In this document: positions 34,185 to 42,936 of the stretch, one piece after another
How the letters are laid out: each line of letters begins with the position of its first letter
Position numbering within the stretch: the first letter of the stretch is position 1
Source: Romboutsia maritimum
GTDB lineage: Bacteria; Bacillota; Clostridia; Peptostreptococcales; Peptostreptococcaceae
NCBI RefSeq assembly: GCF_002251085.2
Contig: NZ_NOJZ02000018.1
Span: 1 to 49,488 of the forward strand
Reading direction: 5' to 3'
Length of the DNA: 49,488 nt
Program-made: the position numbers and the translations under genes
Notes under the pieces: model-generated
Told to the model about the DNA's origin: nothing
What the model saw: the letters and a program-made list of their open reading frames with translations, nothing else
Database searches by the model: none

Positions 34185-35192
34185 CTAGCATATCCTTGGT
34201 AAAAGTTCTCCGTGAGCCATTTGTAATATTTTTGTTGCTCCTAATGTAGTTTTTATATATAAGTTGGCATTAATATCATTTATTACTTCACCTATTATAC
34301 TTGCATCTTTTCCTAGTTTATTTTTTCTCATAGCTTCTAGAACTTTATCTGATTCCTCTTGTGATACTATACATACTAACTTTCCTTCATTTGCAACATA
34401 TAGTGGATCTAAACCTAGCATCTCACAAAAGTTTTTTACATCATCTTTTATAGGTATATCTTCTTCATTTAATATCATACTTTTATTTGTACTAATTACT
34501 ATTTCTTTTAAAGTATTTGCAAGTCCTCCTCTTGTTGGGTCTCTCATTATCTTTATGTTTTTACTTGCATTTATCATATCTATTATTAAATAATTAAGAC
34601 AAGCACAGTCACTTTTTATTTCACTATCTACCTCAAAAAATTCTCTTTGTGTCATTATGCTAGTTCCATGATCTCCTATGCTTCCACTTACAATTATCTT
34701 ATCACCTTGTTTTATATCAATTACTTTTGGTTCATAGTCATTATCTTTTATTACTCCTATTCCTGTGGTGTTTATATATATCTTATCGCACTTTCCTCTG
34801 TCTACTACCTTTGTATCTCCTGCAACTATTTTTACCTTTGCATATTTTGCAGTATTCCCTATTGATTTTACTATTTTCTCTAAATCACTTAATAAAAATC
34901 CTTCCTCTATTATAAATGCAACTGTAATATAAAGAGGGGTTGCACCACTTACAGCTAAGTCATTTATTGTTCCACACACCGATAACTTACCTATATCTCC
35001 ACCTTTAAAGAATATTGGATTTATAACAAAGCTATCTGTCGTAACTGCTATCTTACCATTTATTTTATCTATTATACTTGAGTCATTTTTTTGAAGAAGT
35101 ATATCATTATTAAAATATTTATAAAATAATTCTTCTATTAGTTTATTAGTTTCTTCTCCCCCACTTCCATGTGATAAAGTTATTTGATCCAT
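34185..35192 (-). CDS. hypE: Hydrogenase maturation protein HypE
   Basis: A 335-residue HypE, which dehydrates the thiocarboxamide on its own C-terminal Cys to thiocyanate, the source of the cyanide ligands of the Ni-Fe site. It starts ITLSHGSGGEETNKLI and ends in the required PRIC, with the Cys as the last residue. ATP-binding blocks are VTTDSFVINPIFFKGGDIGKL and KIVAGDTKVVDRG (the TDSFVI and GDTKVV cores). Its start overlaps hypD by one base, typical for this pair. Confidence 0.96.
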   Translation of the reverse strand: MDQITLSHGSGGEETNKLIEELFYKYFNNDILLQKNDSSIIDKINGKIAVTTDSFVINPIFFKGGDIGKLSVCGTINDLAVSGATPLYITVAFIIEEGFLLSDLEKIVKSIGNTAKYAKVKIVAGDTKVVDRGKCDKIYINTTGIGVIKDNDYEPKVIDIKQGDKIIVSGSIGDHGTSIMTQREFFEVDSEIKSDCACLNYLIIDMINASKNIKIMRDPTRGGLANTLKEIVISTNKSMILNEEDIPIKDDVKNFCEMLGLDPLYVANEGKLVCIVSQEESDKVLEAMRKNKLGKDASIIGEVINDINANLYIKTTLGATKILQMAHGELLPRIC

Positions 35193-36301
35193 TATATATT
35201 ATCCTCCAATACATATCTATAAAAGTTTGCACAGGTTCCTTCTTGTGACACCATACATGGCCCTATTGGATTTAGTGGTGTGCATTTGCTTTTAAATAAT
35301 TTACACTGAGTAGGTTTTTTTACTCCTCTTAATACTTCTCCACACAAACACCCATTTATATGATTACTTTCTTCTATATTTAATTTAAATTTATATATTG
35401 CATCAAATTGTTTATACTTTTCTTTAATTTTAAGACCTGTATCTTTTATATTTCCAAGTCCTCTCCAATTACTATTAGTTATCTCAAAAACTTCATTTAT
35501 TACATTTTTAGCAAGTTTATTTCCATTATCCCTTACCGCTCTTTTATATTGGTTTTTACATTTATATTCTTTATTTTCTATCATCTCACAAAGACTATAT
35601 ATAGCATAAACTATATCAACATGTTCAAATCCAGCCATAACCATAGGCATATTATTTTCCCTAGCTAACTTGTCAAAATCATCTGTTCCAATCACACTTC
35701 CAACATGACCTGGACATATAAATCCGTCTATATAAGCTTTTGGGTCTAATATTAATTTCTTCATTGCATTAGGCATAGTTTTTAGAGAAGATAACAAACT
35801 AAAATTATTTATATTACTTTCATATGCTTTTTTTATAGTAAGTCCAATTATAGGTATAGTAGTCTCAAATCCTACACCCAAGAATATTACTTCCTTTTCT
35901 TTATTTTTATTAGCTATATATATGCAGTCTAGTGGAGAATATATGGAAACTATATTTGATCCATTTAATTTTTCATTACTTAAAGAGCTCTTGCTACCTA
36001 AAACTCTTAACATATCTGAAAATGTACATATTATAATATTCTTATTTTTAGATAAATCTATAGCACTATCTACATAACTAGTGTCTGTAACACATACAGG
36101 ACATCCTGGTCCTGATAATAAATTTATATTCTTAGGAAGTAACTTATCTATTCCATTTTTATAAATAGACATAGTATGTGTTCCACATACTTCCATTATA
36201 TTAACTCTTTTATTAATATCTCTTCCCTCAAATTTTTTGTATATCTTATTTATTAATTTTTTAGTAATATCAACATCTCTAAACTCATCAACATACTTCA
36301 T
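35192..36301 (-). CDS. hypD: Hydrogenase maturation protein HypD
   Basis: A 369-residue iron-sulfur protein that forms the scaffold for assembly of the Fe(CN)2CO unit with HypC. Motifs are EVCGTHTMSIYKNGI, LLSGPGCPVCVT with the catalytic cysteines, GFICPGHVG, and C-terminal cluster cysteines in NGCLCGEVLRG and PTQCKLFKSKCTPLNPIGPC (the CTP-x3-GPC core). I chose the ATG at 36301 (MKYVDEFRD) because AGGGTGG stands five bases before it and HypD proteins usually begin this way. Upstream ATGs would overlap hypC. Confidence 0.95.
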   Translation of the reverse strand: MKYVDEFRDVDITKKLINKIYKKFEGRDINKRVNIMEVCGTHTMSIYKNGIDKLLPKNINLLSGPGCPVCVTDTSYVDSAIDLSKNKNIIICTFSDMLRVLGSKSSLSNEKLNGSNIVSIYSPLDCIYIANKNKEKEVIFLGVGFETTIPIIGLTIKKAYESNINNFSLLSSLKTMPNAMKKLILDPKAYIDGFICPGHVGSVIGTDDFDKLARENNMPMVMAGFEHVDIVYAIYSLCEMIENKEYKCKNQYKRAVRDNGNKLAKNVINEVFEITNSNWRGLGNIKDTGLKIKEKYKQFDAIYKFKLNIEESNHINGCLCGEVLRGVKKPTQCKLFKSKCTPLNPIGPCMVSQEGTCANFYRYVLEDNI

Positions 36302-36311
36302 ATTTTCCACC

Positions 36312-36530
36312 CTAAAATTCATCACTTATCATTTTAAATACTTCTATTGTATCAAGCGCATCTTCTTTACTTATTTTTTCAACAGCACATCCAGCATGAA
36401 CTAATACATAATCTCCTACTTGTATATCCTCAATAAAAAATGTATTTACCTTCTTTTTTATTTTTCCAAAGTCTACTAAAGATTCTCCTTCATATATCTT
36501 TACTACTTTAGCAGGTATTGCTACACACAT
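36312..36530 (-). CDS. hypC: Hydrogenase maturation chaperone HypC
   Basis: A 72-residue HypC/HybG chaperone. The N-terminal MCVAIPAKVV has the Cys that becomes residue 1 after Met removal and binds iron together with HypD. The rest is an OB-like beta barrel with VDFGKIKKKVN and GDYVLVHAGCAVEKIS, both typical. It carries the Fe(CN)2CO unit to the large subunit. It lies four bases after hypF and ten before the chosen hypD start. Confidence 0.95.
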   Translation of the reverse strand: MCVAIPAKVVKIYEGESLVDFGKIKKKVNTFFIEDIQVGDYVLVHAGCAVEKISKEDALDTIEVFKMISDEF

Positions 36531-36534
36531 CTTA

Positions 36535-38829
36535 TTACCCCCTGTTACTACCTATTATTAGTTGACCTATTGATATAGAACTATCATTACATGGTAAAAG
36601 TTTATGAGTTAATACTTCAAATTTCTCATATTTAAGTTCATTATATAAATTAATCAAAATTATGTCATTTTGAAATACTCCTCCACTTAAAGCTACCTTA
36701 TTTATATTGTATAAACTTCTCAAATTTTTACATATTTGAAGGCTAAATTTAATTACAGTATTATGAAATTTCATAGCTATAATAGATTTAGATACATTTC
36801 TTTTTAAATCTTTTAAAATTTCTTTTATAATAGAATTAATATTTATAATAAATACTTTATCTATATAATCTATTTCAAAATAATAATAATCTTTTATATA
36901 TAGATTTTCTTTTGCTAGATTCTCAAGTTCTATACATGCTTCTCCTTCAAATGTTACCTTGTCCTTAAATCCAAGTATAGCTGATACTCCATCAAATAGT
37001 CTCCCCATACTGCTAGTTAGTGGACAATTTATATTAGCTTTCAACATGGTTAATATAAATTTATAATCTTTATCTTTTAGATACTTTAAATTATTGCTTT
37101 CCAACTTTTCATATTGTAATTTACTGATTAAGCTTATAGCCATTTTCCATGGTTCTTTAGTTGCATTATCCCCACCTGGCATTTTCATATATTCTACATG
37201 TCCAACTCTTATAAAGTTTTTATAATCACATATAAAAAATTCACTTCCCCATAAGTTTCCATCTTCCCCATATCCAACACCATCAAAAGCTAATCCAATA
37301 ACTTTATCTTCTACATTATTTTCAAACATACAACTAGCTACATGTGCATGGTGATGATATACTCCTATCTTTTCACAATTAAATTTACCTAAATAATTTT
37401 TATCCCAAGAATTTGGATGATTATCGTAAACTATTTTTTGAGGATTTATATTGTATATATCCATTAAATGATTAATGCTAAGTTTATAATTATTTAATGT
37501 TTCAATAAAACTCATATTTCCTATATACTGGCTCATAAATATATAGGATTTTTTTGATATACTAAATGTATTTTTTAGTTCACTCCCAAGTGCTATTATA
37601 CTTCCTACATCTTTTTTAAAATTCATAGGAGCATACCCTCTTGCGTTTCTTATTACCCTTTCTTCATTAAGTACTACTTTTACAACGGAGTCATCTACTG
37701 GTATATATATGTCTCTATTGTGAATCAAGAAGTAATCAGCTATATTTTTCAGACTATCTAGAGCTTGTTTATTTTCATATATTATAGGTAGTCCGCTTAT
37801 ATTTGCACTAGTCATTACAAGAATATCTAAATCATTGTCAAAGAGTAAAATGTGTAGTGGTGTGTAGGGAATCATTACCCCAAGTGTAGTGTTTTTATAT
37901 GATATATTATTTGGTAGGTTATTATTTTTTTTATTAAGTATCAAAATTGGTTTTTTAGTTCCTAATAAAATTTCTCTTTCTTTGTTATTTATTTTGCAAT
38001 ACTTATTAACTATATCTATATCTTTCATCATTAAGGCTAATGGTTTTGACTTTCTATTTTTTCTATTTCTTAAGGTTTGTATTGCTTTATAGTTTTTTCC
38101 ATCACAAGCTAAATGAAATCCACCTAAGCCTTTTATAGCTATAATTTTTCCTTCTTTTAATAATTCTTTTACTTTTTCAATTATACTTTCTGTTTGTATA
38201 TTTTCTGCTTTATTTTCTACTTTTTCTTTAAAAATCACTTCTTTACCATATTTATCTAATAAGCTAAGACTTGGTCCACAATCACTACAACAAGTAGGTT
38301 GCGCATGAAATCTCCTATCTAATGGATTTTTATATTCGTTTTTACACTTATCACACATATCAAAGTGTTCCATAGATGTTTTATTTCTATCATATGGCAT
38401 ACTTTTTATTATTGAAAACCTAGGTCCACAATTTGTACAATTAGTAAATGCATATTTATATCTTCTTTTATCACTTTTATTATTTATATCATCTATACAG
38501 TCTTTGCAAATAGCAATATCAGGTGAAAGTAGCGTTATTCCATCTTCTTTTATATCACTATTTATTATTTCAAAGTTTTTGTAATTTCTTAGCTTTTTAT
38601 CTTGTACAAAAACTTCCTCTATTTTTGATAACTTTGGAGAATTATCCTTTATATTGTATAAGAAATTATTTATAGCTTTTTTATTACCCTCTATATTTAT
38701 ATATACTCCACTTGGTGCATTTTTTACATTACCTTTTAAATTATTTTCTAAGGCTAGCTTGTATACAAATGGTCTAAAGCCCACCCCTTGAACAACACCA
38801 TTTACTATTACATATTTACTCTCCATCAT
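36535..38829 (-). CDS. hypF: Carbamoyltransferase HypF
   Basis: A 764-residue HypF, which uses carbamoyl phosphate and ATP to carbamoylate HypE, the first step of cyanide ligand synthesis. Domains in order: acylphosphatase (about 1-90, VQGVGFRPFVYKLA), two zinc fingers (CKDCIDD...CTNCGPR and CDKCKN...CCSDCGP, about 108-185), a YrdC-like domain (about 210-390, KGLGGFHLACDG) and a Kae1-like domain (about 400-764, VYHHHAHVASCMFEN with metal His and GLAFDGVGYGEDG). The length is usual. It follows hypB by 7 bases. Confidence 0.96.
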   Translation of the reverse strand: MMESKYVIVNGVVQGVGFRPFVYKLALENNLKGNVKNAPSGVYINIEGNKKAINNFLYNIKDNSPKLSKIEEVFVQDKKLRNYKNFEIINSDIKEDGITLLSPDIAICKDCIDDINNKSDKRRYKYAFTNCTNCGPRFSIIKSMPYDRNKTSMEHFDMCDKCKNEYKNPLDRRFHAQPTCCSDCGPSLSLLDKYGKEVIFKEKVENKAENIQTESIIEKVKELLKEGKIIAIKGLGGFHLACDGKNYKAIQTLRNRKNRKSKPLALMMKDIDIVNKYCKINNKEREILLGTKKPILILNKKNNNLPNNISYKNTTLGVMIPYTPLHILLFDNDLDILVMTSANISGLPIIYENKQALDSLKNIADYFLIHNRDIYIPVDDSVVKVVLNEERVIRNARGYAPMNFKKDVGSIIALGSELKNTFSISKKSYIFMSQYIGNMSFIETLNNYKLSINHLMDIYNINPQKIVYDNHPNSWDKNYLGKFNCEKIGVYHHHAHVASCMFENNVEDKVIGLAFDGVGYGEDGNLWGSEFFICDYKNFIRVGHVEYMKMPGGDNATKEPWKMAISLISKLQYEKLESNNLKYLKDKDYKFILTMLKANINCPLTSSMGRLFDGVSAILGFKDKVTFEGEACIELENLAKENLYIKDYYYFEIDYIDKVFIININSIIKEILKDLKRNVSKSIIAMKFHNTVIKFSLQICKNLRSLYNINKVALSGGVFQNDIILINLYNELKYEKFEVLTHKLLPCNDSSISIGQLIIGSNRG

Positions 38830-38836
38830 CTATAAC

Positions 38837-39499
38837 TTAATCTCTCTTCTTTTCTTTAATTTTTTCTATAAAATAATCACTTAAATCATCTATTCCTTCA
38901 CTATCTCTACAAGAAACTTCAAATACCTTAATATCTTTATTTAATGAATATATATCTCTATAAAACTCATCTTTATCAAAATCTGTAAAATCTATTATAT
39001 CTATTTTATTTAATATAATTACTGAAGAACGTTGAAACATAGAAGGATATTTTAAAGGCTTATCATTTCCTTCTGTAATACTCATAACTAAAACCTTCAT
39101 ATCTTCACTTAAATCATACGATGCAGGACATACTAGATTTCCAACATTTTCTATAACTAAAAAATCTAAATTGTCAATATTTACATGAGTTAATGCTTTC
39201 TCTACCATAGAAGCATCTAAATGACATGCTCCATTAGTATTTAATTGAACAACATCTATATTGTGATTTTCTATTCTTTTTGCATCTTTTACTGTGTACA
39301 AATCTCCTTCAATAACTGCCATATTATACTGTTTTTTTATATTAACTATAATTTTTTCAAGTAATGATGTTTTTCCTGATCCTGGAGATCCTAATAAATT
39401 TATAGTGCATATTTTTTTATCATTTAATAGCTGTCTGGTTTTGCTAGCTATTTTATCATTGTTTTTTAGTATACTTTTATCTATAATTATTTGTTTCAT
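38837..39499 (-). CDS. hypB: Hydrogenase nickel incorporation GTPase HypB
   Basis: A 220-residue SIMIBI-class GTPase that delivers nickel with HypA. The P-loop is LLGSPGSGKTSLLEK (about 35-49). The metal site at the dimer interface is in TNGACHLDASMV (Cys and His), and NKIDIIDFTD is the guanine-specificity motif. The N-terminal high-affinity Ni motif CxxCGC and the His-rich stretch of some HypB proteins are absent. It is the first gene of the ten-gene operon running to 30250. Confidence 0.95.
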   Translation of the reverse strand: MKQIIIDKSILKNNDKIASKTRQLLNDKKICTINLLGSPGSGKTSLLEKIIVNIKKQYNMAVIEGDLYTVKDAKRIENHNIDVVQLNTNGACHLDASMVEKALTHVNIDNLDFLVIENVGNLVCPASYDLSEDMKVLVMSITEGNDKPLKYPSMFQRSSVIILNKIDIIDFTDFDKDEFYRDIYSLNKDIKVFEVSCRDSEGIDDLSDYFIEKIKEKKRD

Positions 39500-39539
39500 A
39501 ATATTTCATCTCCTAAGTAATAGTTTTGCTATATATTCT

Positions 39540-39567
39540 ATGATAGCTTAATAATACTTATTCTCAA
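39540..39567 (-). promoter_or_regulatory. Putative promoter of the hydrogenase operon
   Basis: TTGAGA and TATCAT, 16 bases apart on the minus strand, between the helicase terminator and hypB. This is the only good promoter found upstream of the ten hydrogenase genes. Confidence 0.4.
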
Positions 39568-39577
39568 AAACTGTAAT

Positions 39578-39623
39578 GAGACTGTAAATAAGTTTGTTTT
39601 TAAACAAACCTACCTACAGTCTC
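39578..39623 (-). terminator. Terminator of the helicase gene
   Basis: Inverted repeat GAGACTGTA / TACAGTCTC (39578-39586 and 39615-39623), with an inner GTTTGTTTTTAAACAAAC-type pairing at about 39592-39608. Nine bases past the helicase stop codon. Confidence 0.75.
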
Positions 39624-39631
39624 GTATTATT

Positions 39632-40930
39632 TTATTTATTATCAGCTTTTTTATTAGCTGGTTTTTTTCTTCCATTCGAATTCCACTTTTTTGTGTTTGC
39701 TCGATTTTTATTACCACTCTTATTTTGACTACCATTATTTCTATTATTATTTCTTCTATTATCTCTTTTAACTACCTCTGCAACATCATTAGCACTACCT
39801 ATAAAAGCATGTTCCTCTACAACTTCTATTTTCTTCTTTATAAGCTTTTCTATAGCCTTATAAAGTTCTCTTTCTTCCATAGAACAAAATGCTATTGCAG
39901 TACCAGTATTTCCTGCTCTCCCTGTACGTCCTATTCTATGAACATAAGTCTCTGCAACTTCTGGTAAGTCATAATTGATTACATGTGATAACTCATCTAT
40001 ATCAATTCCTCTTGCAGCTATATCTGTAGCTACTAACACTCTAATTTTTCCATCTTTAAAGTTTTTTAGTGCAAGCTGTCTTGCATTTTGAGACTTATTC
40101 CCATGAATAGCTGCTGCTTGTATTGATGAAGCCATAAGATCTTCAGTAATCTTATTTGCACCATGCTTTGTTCTAGAAAATACAAGTACAGACTCCATAG
40201 ACTTATCTTTTAATAAATCTATAAGTAAAGCTCTCTTTTGCTTTTTACTTACAAAATAAATACTTTGCTTAATAGTTTCAGTAGTAGATGATACAGGTGC
40301 AACTTCTACCTTAACTGGATTTTTGAAAATAGAATCTGCTAACTTTGATATTTCTTTTGGCATAGTAGCTGAGAAAAATATATTCTGGCGTACTTTTGGA
40401 AGATGGCTTATTATTTTCTTTACATCATGAATCATTCCCATGTCTAACATACTATCTGCCTCATCTAATACAAAGTACTTTACATTATTTAACTTAAGGA
40501 ATTTTTGACTATATAAATCAAGCATTCTACCTGGAGTTGCTATTAATATATCTACTCCCTCTTTTAATGCTTTTGTTTGAGGATGTTGAGATACGCCTCC
40601 GAATATAACTAGATTTTTTATATTCGTATGTTTTGAGTAAGCTGTAAAACTTTCGCCAATTTGAATAGCTAACTCTCTTGTAGGGGCTAATATCACTGCC
40701 TTTATAGTTCTTGGTTCTTTTGATGATTTCTTTTCGTTATATACTTGTTGTAATATTGGAATAGCAAAAGATGCTGTCTTTCCAGTACCAGTCTGTGCAC
40801 ATCCTAGTAAGTCTCTTCCTTCTAATAATGGTGGTATCGATCTTGCTTGTATTGGAGTAGGCTTTGAATACCCCTCTTCTTTTAATGCCTTTTGTATAGG
40901 CTGTATTATATCTAAATCTTTAAATAACAT
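39632..40930 (-). CDS. DEAD-box RNA helicase
   Basis: A 432-residue ATP-dependent RNA helicase of the CshA/CsdA type, involved in RNA remodelling, ribosome assembly or cold adaptation. Motifs in order: Q motif KPTPIQ, I AQTGTGKT, Ia PTRELA, II LDEADSMLD, III FSATMP, V TDIAARGIDI and VI HRIGRTGR. A basic Asn/Lys/Arg-rich tail of about 60 residues (NNRNNGSQNKSGNKN) should bind RNA. The start is the ATG at 40930, with GGAG five bases before it. Upstream codons in the same frame belong to the leader, which holds a terminator hairpin. Confidence 0.95.
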   Translation of the reverse strand: MLFKDLDIIQPIQKALKEEGYSKPTPIQARSIPPLLEGRDLLGCAQTGTGKTASFAIPILQQVYNEKKSSKEPRTIKAVILAPTRELAIQIGESFTAYSKHTNIKNLVIFGGVSQHPQTKALKEGVDILIATPGRMLDLYSQKFLKLNNVKYFVLDEADSMLDMGMIHDVKKIISHLPKVRQNIFFSATMPKEISKLADSIFKNPVKVEVAPVSSTTETIKQSIYFVSKKQKRALLIDLLKDKSMESVLVFSRTKHGANKITEDLMASSIQAAAIHGNKSQNARQLALKNFKDGKIRVLVATDIAARGIDIDELSHVINYDLPEVAETYVHRIGRTGRAGNTGTAIAFCSMEERELYKAIEKLIKKKIEVVEEHAFIGSANDVAEVVKRDNRRNNNRNNGSQNKSGNKNRANTKKWNSNGRKKPANKKADNK

Positions 40931-40980
40931 TGTATCTCCTTCTATATTGCTTATTATATTAGTGTAATTATTTACAGTGT

Positions 40981-41032
40981 AAAAAAAGAAACACTTCTTA
41001 TGCTCAGCGACAATACTCAACATAAAAAGTGT
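40981..41032 (-). promoter_or_regulatory. Leader terminator/attenuator of the helicase gene
   Basis: Hairpin with arms ACACTTCTTATG (40991-41002) and CATAAAAAGTGT (41021-41032), one mismatch, followed on the minus strand by TTTCTTTTTTT. It lies about 50-100 bases before the helicase start and just after a perfect -10 box (TATAAT, 41044-41049). Transcription would thus meet a terminator within the first 50 bases. Confidence 0.65.
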
Positions 41033-41049
41033 CTATCATATATATTATA

Positions 41050-41332
41050 CATCATTTTCCCCAAAATAACATTATATTTTTTAATATTTTTTCCATCTTC
41101 TAGATTCTAAATACTTCTTTTTCTTCTTCTAAACTAAAAAAAACTCTTCATACCTATCATCTTTTTTAGATACTATGTCACTACTAATTTCATACATCTG
41201 TATATATAGTTTGATATAGGAAACTGACCTAAAACAGTATAGTTTTTTATAAATAACGTGCCTATATTATAAGATGATATATTCTTTTTTTTAATTCAAA
41301 CTAGTCGTATTTTGTGAAGAAATAATATTGTG
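41050..41332. other. Intergenic stretch with no clear gene
   Basis: Non-coding, with many short A/T runs. On the minus strand at 41129-41197 there are 23 open codons starting MYEISSDIVSKKDDRYEEFF, without a ribosome site. They may be a relic or chance. Nothing else is seen. Confidence 0.4.
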
Positions 41333-41361
41333 TTGATTTAAATAGTATGTTACACTAAAAT
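41333..41361 (+). promoter_or_regulatory. Promoter of the guanidine riboswitch unit
   Basis: TTGATT and TAAAAT separated by 17 bases, about 35 bases before the start of the aptamer. Confidence 0.55.
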
Positions 41362-41399
41362 TCATATATAGTTTATCTTAAAAATCACAAAATATATAA

Positions 41400-41524
41400 T
41401 TTAGTTTTCTAGGGTTCCGCAATTTATAGTTGGCAGGTCCGAGAGAAAACGCACAGTTAACTGTGTACACGGAAGGATAAAAGCCTGGGAGATATTGAAT
41501 AATATTTCTATAGGCTTTTTTTAA
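41400..41524 (+). ncRNA. Guanidine-I (ykkC class) riboswitch with terminator platform
   Basis: The conserved ykkC core is present: TCTAGGGTTCCG, then GGTCCGAGAG, then ACACGG, then GGATAAAAGCCTGGGAGA, with a hairpin (GCACAGTTAACTGTG) between the second and third blocks. The GAGAG and GGGAGA variants match the guanidine-I subtype rather than the ppGpp or PRPP subtypes. The expression platform is a terminator whose left arm AAAAGCCT (41479-41486) overlaps the aptamer's last block and pairs with AGGCTTTT (41512-41519) before a T-run. Ligand binding should therefore prevent termination and switch on the gene at 41550. Confidence 0.88.
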
Positions 41525-41549
41525 TTATTCTAATCTAGGAGGTATTTTA

Positions 41550-41912
41550 ATGAAAAGTTTTGCCATTGAAGATTCTTTTTGGAGTCTATTTCCTAATGCA
41601 AAAATCGGAATTGTTATTTGTCATGGCATAGATAATTCTAAAAGACCAATTGAAGGATATACACTAAAAGAATATATTTCCAATATGATTTTATTTAATA
41701 AACAATATAAAGGCAAGTTTATTTTAGAAGTAACAATTATCAAGGGCTATAACGACACAGAAGAATCTATTAATAAGATAAAAAACATTATTAATAAATT
41801 ATCTCCAGACAAGATAATTATTGAAAGAATAAATGATGAAAAGTTTAAGAAAAAACTTGGCGTATCTGATGAAAGACTTGATGAAATTTCAAAAGTATTA
41901 CTAAATATTTAG
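41550..41912 (+). CDS. Hybrid ORF: B3/B4-like start and radical SAM-like end
   Basis: A 120-residue ORF with a perfect AGGAGG seven bases before its ATG. Residues 1-31 (MKSFAIEDSFWSLFPNAKIG and ICHGIDNS) resemble the beginning of stand-alone B3/B4 tRNA-binding-domain proteins. From about residue 38 the sequence resembles the C-terminal half of COG0731-type radical SAM proteins: YKGKFILEVTIIKGYNDTEE and then INKLSPDKIII. Neither part is complete, and there is no radical SAM CxxxCxxC motif. It looks like an in-frame deletion fusion of two genes. It is the only gene behind the guanidine riboswitch, before a terminator at 41948, and may not be functional. Confidence 0.6.
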   Translation: MKSFAIEDSFWSLFPNAKIGIVICHGIDNSKRPIEGYTLKEYISNMILFNKQYKGKFILEVTIIKGYNDTEESINKIKNIINKLSPDKIIIERINDEKFKKKLGVSDERLDEISKVLLNI

Positions 41913-41947
41913 CTAAACTAATTTACAATTTTCTTATAAGACACATC

Positions 41948-41975
41948 AAGGACTTACTTTTAATAGTAAGTCCTT
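41948..41975 (+). terminator. Terminator of the riboswitch-controlled unit
   Basis: Perfect inverted repeat AAGGACTTACT / AGTAAGTCCTT (41948-41958 and 41965-41975) followed by TTT on the plus strand. Confidence 0.8.
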
Positions 41976-42072
41976 TTAAAAAAAATCTGCATCACTTACA
42001 GTATATTTCTCCCCAAAACATTCAATCCAAATTTAGTAAAAACCTCCGTTATTTATGATATGATTCTCCTTA

Positions 42073-42756
42073 TCAGTTTCCACTTATAGTTATATTACTG
42101 TCTGAAGATGATAAATTAATATTTTTTTCCTTTATTGAAGAGTCTACATTTGAAGAAAGATTATTAGTTACTTTCCCTAATCTTGATTCAGCAGATAAAT
42201 TAAATTTTTCATCTTTAGGTAGTTTTAAATTTATATCTCCTAAGTGTGAATTTACAGTAATATTACCACATATATCATCTAAAGAAATTGTAATATTGCT
42301 GTTTTTAACATCACATTCTATATCTTTTGAGTTTGAGTTTAGTATATTTATTTTGTTTAACTTGGATTTTATATATAATTTATTCTTATAACTTTTCGGA
42401 ATATCAATATCTATTTTTTCAGTTATACCTCCTCCAATACATACTATATCTTTTTTATTACCTTCATTAACATATAAAATATTATCCTCTATCTTACTTT
42501 CGACTAATCCATAGTCTCCACTCACATAGCCTTTTTTGATTTTAGATATGTTGCATTTTATCTCCTTCGAATCAGACGTTGTAATATTAATAGCAAAATT
42601 TCCATTTAATGATATCTCCTTTAAATTTACTATTTCTTCCGAAGTAAAAATTCTTTGTTCATTAGTTGTTCTATCTGGTAACAAAAATACTATGCCCCAA
42701 CCTAATGAAACCACCACCAAAATAGCCAATAAAACTTGTAATATTCTTTTTATCAT
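42073..42756 (-). CDS. DUF4097-type membrane-anchored beta-repeat protein
   Basis: A 227-residue protein with one N-terminal membrane segment (about residues 4-24) and an extracytoplasmic part made of repeating beta strands typical of the DUF4097/putative adhesin fold: repeats such as INILNSNSKDIECDVKNSN, ITISLDDICGNITVNSHLGDI and FNLSAESRLGKV (each about 20 residues). Such proteins often sit beside stress-responsive two-component systems. The ATG at 42756 has GGAGG seven bases upstream; an in-frame ATG ten codons earlier has no ribosome site. It is transcribed away from the response regulator gene. Confidence 0.75.
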   Translation of the reverse strand: MIKRILQVLLAILVVVSLGWGIVFLLPDRTTNEQRIFTSEEIVNLKEISLNGNFAINITTSDSKEIKCNISKIKKGYVSGDYGLVESKIEDNILYVNEGNKKDIVCIGGGITEKIDIDIPKSYKNKLYIKSKLNKINILNSNSKDIECDVKNSNITISLDDICGNITVNSHLGDINLKLPKDEKFNLSAESRLGKVTNNLSSNVDSSIKEKNINLSSSDSNITISGN

Positions 42757-42936
42757 AACTTTGCCTCCTAAATTTAAAATATCCATCTTAATTGTGCTAA
42801 ACTCTATCTAACTTGTTCTGTAAAATTCCTTTATGAACCAAAGTATATATCACTAAAATTAATCTCTTATTAATATAAGCTTAATGAAATATAAAAACTA
42901 AAATCTAATTTTGTTATAATAAAATTGAATTAGCTG

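Noticed and set aside
39632..41023. Longer helicase start at 41023
   Set aside because: The added 31 residues fall on the leader hairpin and T-run. The ATG at 40930 has GGAG at the right distance and gives the usual N-terminus.
41129..41197. Short coding-like stretch MYEISSDIVSKKDDRYEEFF on the minus strand
   Set aside because: No ribosome site, stop after 23 codons, and such runs are expected by chance in sequence this rich in A and T.
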